DNA from: CAWFZT01 sp963820415
Lineage (GTDB): Bacteria; Chloroflexota; Anaerolineae; Anaerolineales; Anaerolineaceae
Assembly: GCA_963820415.1 (NCBI GenBank)
Contig: CAWFZT010000006.1
Coordinates: 310,001 to 374,000 of the forward strand
DNA: 64,000 bases
Reading direction: 5' to 3'
Each line of letters starts with the position of its first letter. Position 1 is the stretch's first letter. A program made the translations under genes and the position numbers. The notes under the pieces were generated by a model. The model was not told where the DNA came from, did not search any database, and saw only the letters and a program-made list of their open reading frames with translations. Positions 60,637-64,000 of the stretch are shown in pieces.

Positions 60637-61260
60637 TTAATACCCCAGGGCTGCTTTGACGAGGATGATGGTAATGCGCCCTGGGCGCTCTTTATAGAAC
60701 ACCACGACTTTGTTCAGGTCAGTATGGTGACCGGTGCCTTTGAAAACACGCTCATCTTCGAGAGGGCGCACATATTCTTCGATGCGGCGGAAGCCTTCGT
60801 CCAAATTTGGCACAATCTTTTGCGCCCCCACCACCCAAATTACCTGGCCTGCTCCAGAAACGTACGGGCCGAGCTGGCGACCGCTGGCCGAGGCGACCAG
60901 GGCGTGCCCGTCTTCGGTCAGAGCAGCCACGCTGCCGGTCATGTAATCCGGGCCGGCGCTCAGGCGGCGGATCTGGTCGGCCTGGGTCTGGCGGTCGAGG
61001 GCGCGCAGTTGCGGGCGCACGGCCACGAAACGCCCGGACTGTTCGATCTCGGCGGTGATGCCCAGCTCCTCCAGCGTGGCGGAGTGGCCCTGGAACACCT
61101 GGGCCCCTTCAGGGACAAGTTCGAAGAACAGCCGCCGGGCCTGAACGCCGTTCTCAGCGATCAGGGTATGGAAGCCGTTGGCTTCGAGAGCCCGAGCAGT
61201 CCGCTCGATTTGGCCATCCGAAGCGGGCTGTGAGAAATCTTTTTTGGAATAATCAGCCAT
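60637..61260 (-). CDS. LUD-domain (LutC/YkgG-like) protein
   Basis: 207 residues. LUD-domain phrases: LEANGFHTLIAENGVQARRL, LVPEGAQVFQGHSATLEELG, PDYMTGSVAALTEDGHALVA, SASGRQLGPYVSGAGQVIWV and VGAQKIVPNLDEGFRRIEEY. Family members take part in lactate utilisation. No lutA or lutB is adjacent, so this is a stand-alone copy of unclear role. Confidence 0.9.
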   Translation of the reverse strand: MADYSKKDFSQPASDGQIERTARALEANGFHTLIAENGVQARRLFFELVPEGAQVFQGHSATLEELGITAEIEQSGRFVAVRPQLRALDRQTQADQIRRLSAGPDYMTGSVAALTEDGHALVASASGRQLGPYVSGAGQVIWVVGAQKIVPNLDEGFRRIEEYVRPLEDERVFKGTGHHTDLNKVVVFYKERPGRITIILVKAALGY

Positions 61261-61387
61261 CCATTTAATTTACAAGATTCGTGAGGCGATTGCAAGAAAA
61301 GGTAGCAGGTTTTGTTACCGGAAAACGATTGGAACAAGGATATAAGGAGGTGCTGGATACGTAAGATGGATAAGGCGTAGAATCGTG

Positions 61388-61435
61388 CAAGCCAGGGACG
61401 CCAGCCCTGGCTTGCTTTGTAAGGAGGAGAAGAAG
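61388..61435. repeat. Terminator-like hairpin, copy 1 of a repeated element
   Basis: CAAGCCAGGG (61388-61397) and CCCTGGCTTG (61405-61414) form a perfect 10-bp stem with a 7-nt loop, followed by CTTTGTAAGGAGGAGAAG. The right half recurs at 63115-63151 (GACGCCAACCCCGGCTTGC then TTTTTAAAGGAAGAGAAG). It lies in a 291-base gap with no gene visible; it could terminate either strand. Confidence 0.6.
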
Positions 61436-61551
61436 AGAAGTCGCCCTTTCTTAGTGCTTATATTACCAGGGACAGCCGCGGCGTGCTTGACCCCTGCCCT
61501 ATCATTACCCCACGCTTACTCGATGGTTACCCGATGATAGATCCAAAGAGG

Positions 61552-62040
61552 TCAGATCAGTTTCTCGCTCCTGCCCGCCAACTGGCGCAACAGCTCAAGC
61601 TGGCCGACGTGGTAGGTGAAGTGGAAATTCAGAAATAACACCCGCCAGCCTATGGTAATCGTTCGGCCGCGGAACTCGATTTCACGGATGAAATCGGCAT
61701 CGCTAATTTCGCCCAGCCGGGCAATCAGGGCAGCCTGGACCCGGTCAAGGCCGTCCAGCAGGCGCTCCAGGGTCAATACGCCTGGGCCATCGCCGGTGAC
61801 TGGCTCTGAATCTCTCAGGTATCGCTCCAGCAAAACCGAGTCGACCGGCGATTCTTTGCCCAACAGGGTCAAAAGGGTAATCTGGTTGTCCAACAGGTGC
61901 CCCAATACCCAGTTCATGCAGTTACCGCTGGGCTGAGGCTGGATGAGCGTATCTGTCTGGGTCAGACCTTCGGTCTGAGTGTGGATCATATTATGTTCGA
62001 TGGATAAAAGACGGATGAAATCCTGGATAGTGGTGATCAT
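61552..62040 (-). CDS. DinB family protein
   Basis: 162 residues from ATG 62040 (MITTIQDFIRLLSIEHNM; SD GGAG). Four-helix DinB fold with metal-site histidines: NWVLGHLLDNQITLL and LNFHFTYHVGQLELLRQLAG. DinB proteins are thiol S-transferase-like enzymes of varied function. It starts 18 bases after the membrane protein gene and is co-transcribed with it. Confidence 0.88.
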   Translation of the reverse strand: MITTIQDFIRLLSIEHNMIHTQTEGLTQTDTLIQPQPSGNCMNWVLGHLLDNQITLLTLLGKESPVDSVLLERYLRDSEPVTGDGPGVLTLERLLDGLDRVQAALIARLGEISDADFIREIEFRGRTITIGWRVLFLNFHFTYHVGQLELLRQLAGRSEKLI

Positions 62041-62058
62041 ATGCATCTCCTCTAAAGA

Positions 62059-62979
62059 TTACTCATCGTCCTGGCCATTGCCCGGTTCGAGCTCGACGTA
62101 AGCCGCCCGTTTTTCTCTCAGCAGTCCCACTACCAGATGATAGAAAGCGAACAGTTCCAAGGCGAAAGGCATATAGCCGCCATAACCTAAGAGCGGCATT
62201 TCAAATATGTGCAGGAAGTCTACTCCCGGGACAGAATAGAGCCACTTCGGCCAGGAGAAGAAATTCCACATTTCCCAGAAAAACCCGGTCATCAGCACAC
62301 CTATCCACAGGCTGTACACCGGCCTCCAGTCGCCCTTGCCAGTCCAATTGGCCAGGGTACGGTGTCCCAGCCAGATGTTGACCGGTTCCTGGATAAAGAA
62401 CAATGACAACCATAGAAACGGGAAAAAATATTTCGGCCAGGCCAGCAGCAGCGCCAGCATGGCCCATCCCGCCAGGAAAAAAGTCAGGGAGGTCCGGCGG
62501 TTGCCGCGGATAACCAGGCCCGGTCGGGAGTTGCGGATAAAGTGGAAGGTAGAGGCCAACTCAGACGCCTCGAACACGGCCGGAATGACAATCGAAAAAT
62601 TGAGACTGGAGATGCCCACGTACCCCAACAGGTCGAGACCACCGGCTCCGATGTACTGCCAGTTATGCGCCCGGCCGTTCAACGCCTCGAACAGCCACCA
62701 ATAAAATACTGAAACCAGGAACAGGCCGGCGAATTTCCCTCTGGATCGGAAGAATAGGGAAGTGCCCTTGCGCGCCACGACTAGCGCGTCTACCGTAAAA
62801 ATAAACCCCAGCCAGAGTGGAAAGAAAGCCCAGAACGTACGCTGGCCAGGTGCCAACCAATCCAGCGGCCAGAAGACCGCCACCAGCGCCAGTCCCATCC
62901 ATCCGTGAACCGGCCAGCGCCGTGAGGCTGCGCGGATGAATTCAACCCGGGATACCGTTTCGTTCGGATTCACGCTCAT
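62059..62979 (-). CDS. Multi-pass membrane protein of unknown function
   Basis: 306 residues from ATG 62979 (MSVNPNETVSRVEFIRAASR); a frame-mate at 63018 would start inside the promoter. Seven to eight helices, rich in Trp and Phe (GWMGLALVAVFWPLDWL, LFLVSVFYWWLFEALNG, FFWEMWNFFSWPKWLYSVPG). I do not recognise the family. It is the first gene of a two-gene operon with the DinB gene. Confidence 0.72.
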   Translation of the reverse strand: MSVNPNETVSRVEFIRAASRRWPVHGWMGLALVAVFWPLDWLAPGQRTFWAFFPLWLGFIFTVDALVVARKGTSLFFRSRGKFAGLFLVSVFYWWLFEALNGRAHNWQYIGAGGLDLLGYVGISSLNFSIVIPAVFEASELASTFHFIRNSRPGLVIRGNRRTSLTFFLAGWAMLALLLAWPKYFFPFLWLSLFFIQEPVNIWLGHRTLANWTGKGDWRPVYSLWIGVLMTGFFWEMWNFFSWPKWLYSVPGVDFLHIFEMPLLGYGGYMPFALELFAFYHLVVGLLREKRAAYVELEPGNGQDDE

Positions 62980-62988
62980 AAGTTGTAT

Positions 62989-63018
62989 ATTGTACGACAT
63001 CTCGGGTGCAAATAGCAA
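62989..63018 (-). promoter_or_regulatory. Promoter of the membrane protein-DinB operon
   Basis: Minus strand TTGCTA (63013-63018), 18-base spacer, TACAAT (62989-62994). The start point would be near 62982, only ~3 bases before the ATG at 62979: an almost leaderless mRNA. Confidence 0.5.
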
Positions 63019-63058
63019 CCCTGTATTGGCCGAAAACCTACCGATTCATTTAACCCCG

Positions 63059-63103
63059 AACCCTTCGCAAGGTTGCCAATGTGATCTTAACCTTGCGAAG
63101 GGT
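63059..63103. repeat. REP-like palindromic pair, CCTTCGCAAGG type
   Basis: AACCCTTCGCAAGGTT (63059-63074) and its complement AACCTTGCGAAGGGT (63089-63103) face each other and can form a hairpin. Same unit as at 27975-28064. Confidence 0.75.
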
Positions 63104-63114
63104 AGAGGATAAAA

Positions 63115-63151
63115 GACGCCAACCCCGGCTTGCTTTTTAAAGGAAGAGAAG
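63115..63151. repeat. Copy 2 of the GACGCC...GGCTTGC element
   Basis: GACGCCAACCCCGGCTTGC followed by TTTTTAAAGGAAGAGAAG matches the second half of the element at 61397-61435 with a few changes. It sits directly next to the REP-like pair. Confidence 0.55.
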
Positions 63152-63158
63152 TTCTTGT

Positions 63159-63443
63159 TTACCGGAATAAATTATTTATCCATGGCGTTTGCCCGGTTGC
63201 ACCCAGATAAGCGCCGACGACAGCATTGATAATTGTTAATACCAACCCGATGATTGTCATCACGATCCCCGCAATTGCCATCCCTCGCCTGGACGACCCC
63301 TGCCCTACAATACCCAGGATTAGACCAGTTACAGACAGAGGAAAACCACAAATGGGTAAAAACCAGGCGCACAGGCTGATGATGCCAATGATCATCGACG
63401 CAATAGCCAGCCCGTAATTATCTTTTTTAGGGTATGCTTCCAT
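63159..63443 (-). CDS. DUF4190-domain membrane protein
   Basis: 94 residues from ATG 63443, which has SD AGGAGGGG; an upstream frame-mate at 63533 has none. Two helices around the family pattern NYGLAIASMIIGIISLCAWF then PICGFPLSVTGLILGIVGQG and MAIAGIVMTIIGLVLTIINA. DUF4190 proteins are small membrane proteins of unknown function. Confidence 0.82.
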   Translation of the reverse strand: MEAYPKKDNYGLAIASMIIGIISLCAWFLPICGFPLSVTGLILGIVGQGSSRRGMAIAGIVMTIIGLVLTIINAVVGAYLGATGQTPWINNLFR

Positions 63444-63616
63444 CTCTAGCTCCCCTCCTGAAACAGCGCTGTCAGACAAATTAACAAGGTCATTCTGATT
63501 GTCCCCGCGCAATTCCTGATTTCGAATGACCAAGGCATTCCTTTAGTTATTTTAGCATCGATTCCTCTTTCCCCGCGAAATAATAGGGTGGGGATTCTCA
63601 ACCCAACCAAGTTGGC

Positions 63617-63648
63617 GGGTCGAGAGACCCATCTTACCGATTTTTTTT
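63617..63648. terminator. Weak hairpin followed by a T run
   Basis: GGGTC-GAGA-GACCC (63617-63630) followed 10 bases later by eight T (63641-63648). The distance is longer than in ordinary terminators, so this is tentative. Confidence 0.3.
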
Positions 63649-63657
63649 AGTTATGTG

Positions 63658-63685
63658 TTGAACACATGATAATATCGTGTATAAT
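63658..63685 (+). promoter_or_regulatory. Promoter of the 63722 gene
   Basis: TTGAAC (63658-63663), 16-base spacer, TATAAT (63680-63685). The -35 lies inside a near-palindrome TGTGTTGAACACA (63654-63666), a possible operator. Confidence 0.55.
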
Positions 63686-63721
63686 AATTTTGCAAAACTA
63701 ATTTAAGGCGGGATTTTTCTT

Positions 63722-64000
63722 GTGGTCGATAAGAATATACACTTTGAGGTAAGAGATTTTAAAGGCGGAGTTATTATTTGTGAGGAATTTACATGGAATG
63801 ACCATATCGTAGGCGGTCCTAACCACCCATATATGGAAGGGAATGAACAAGAAGTCATAGATGCTCTATAAAATCCAGAATATGGATTTTGATGTCATGA
63901 CCGAGCTTACAAAAACCGTAGAATTTATTATAAACTGAGCAATACAAAAGATTATTTCACTAAAGTCATTGTGGAATACGCTGATGATCAATGCAATGGC
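63722..64000 (+). pseudogene. PBECR/DUF4258-like nuclease-type protein with two internal stops (partial)
   Basis: From GTG 63722 one frame gives VVDKNIHFEVRDFKGGVIIC, EEFTWNDHIVGGPNHPYMEG, EVIDAL, then TAA (63869-63871), NPEYGF, TGA (63890-63892), CHDRAYKNRRIYYKLSNTK and DYFTKVIVEYADDQCNG, running past the window end. The pattern W..HI..HPYM..., V..AL.NP, R.YYK and a late V.VEY resembles phage-type PBECR/RelE-like nuclease domains. AAA-to-TAA and CGA-to-TGA changes would explain the stops. The gene is much more AT-rich than its neighbours, which fits acquisition from outside. Confidence 0.5.

Noticed and set aside
1..64000. tRNA, rRNA or integrase/attachment sites
   Set aside because: I looked for T-loop-like GGTTCGAATCC patterns and conserved rRNA stretches and saw none; no integrase gene is present.

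Overview
This window (64 kb, fairly GC-rich) reads like a chromosome segment of an uncultured Chloroflexota bacterium, probably class Anaerolineae. That is an inference from gene content, not from a marker gene: many lipoproteins and membrane-anchored proteins with Thr/Pro-rich linkers, a WD40 lipoprotein, a TIR-WD40 remnant, membrane sulfatase-like proteins, GH94 and GH127 enzymes, an AviRa-like methyltransferase and CUT1-type sugar transport relics. I found no rRNA, tRNA, CRISPR array or intact insertion sequence.

Layout. 1-3.7 kb: phosphonate/phosphite-type importer (phnD partial, phnC, double-domain phnE). 3.7-8.2 kb, minus: DUF6798-like membrane protein, LysM/M23 peptidase, transcription terminator factor rho with a good promoter. 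8.2-15.1 kb: TIR-WD40 remnant, a lipoprotein, a PH-like membrane protein, a DegT aminotransferase and two tandem surface proteins sharing one anchor module. 15.4-25.2 kb: M20 peptidase, patatin, sulfatase-like membrane enzyme, WD40 lipoprotein, GNAT protein, zinc alcohol dehydrogenase, and a DUF92-PEBP fusion. 25.2-29 kb: a decayed sugar-import locus (permease fragment, solute-binding protein without signal peptide, DUF4380 protein, NarL-like regulator). 29-38 kb: AviRa-like and other methyltransferases, a membrane endonuclease/exonuclease/phosphatase protein with an internal amber codon, CPBP protease, DUF169, GyrI-like protein, and a sulfatase/glycosidase-like lipoprotein pair.

38.2-40.1 kb holds the most interesting locus: a self-regulated MarR gene, a SAM methyltransferase and a MerB (organomercurial lyase) homologue. 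The MerB frame contains two in-frame TGA codons exactly where MerB has its two catalytic cysteines (C96 and C159). Each TGA is followed at about 20-27 nt by a small hairpin with a GU-containing loop, as expected of bacterial SECIS elements. I read it as a di-selenocysteine organometal lyase-like protein.

40-50 kb: methyltransferases, an operon with a CDP-alcohol phosphatidyltransferase and a DUF457 protein, Ca2+/H+ antiporter, UroD-like protein, CrtI-like oxidoreductase, and a ferritin-VIT1 iron transporter. 49-61 kb: carbohydrate region with a F5/8 C-domain lipoprotein, GH94 phosphorylase under a LacI regulator with a CelR-type operator, two secreted proteins, GH127 and an alpha/beta hydrolase. 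60.6-64 kb: LUD protein, DinB protein, membrane proteins, and a broken nuclease-like gene.

Four genes are split by single-base differences in homopolymers (near 4351, 7827, 10513 and 41249) and two carry internal stops (32592 TAG, 44214 TAA). Because rho is among them, many are probably sequencing or assembly errors. This matters when weighing the TGA codons, but those differ in kind: both hit catalytic positions and both carry SECIS-like hairpins.
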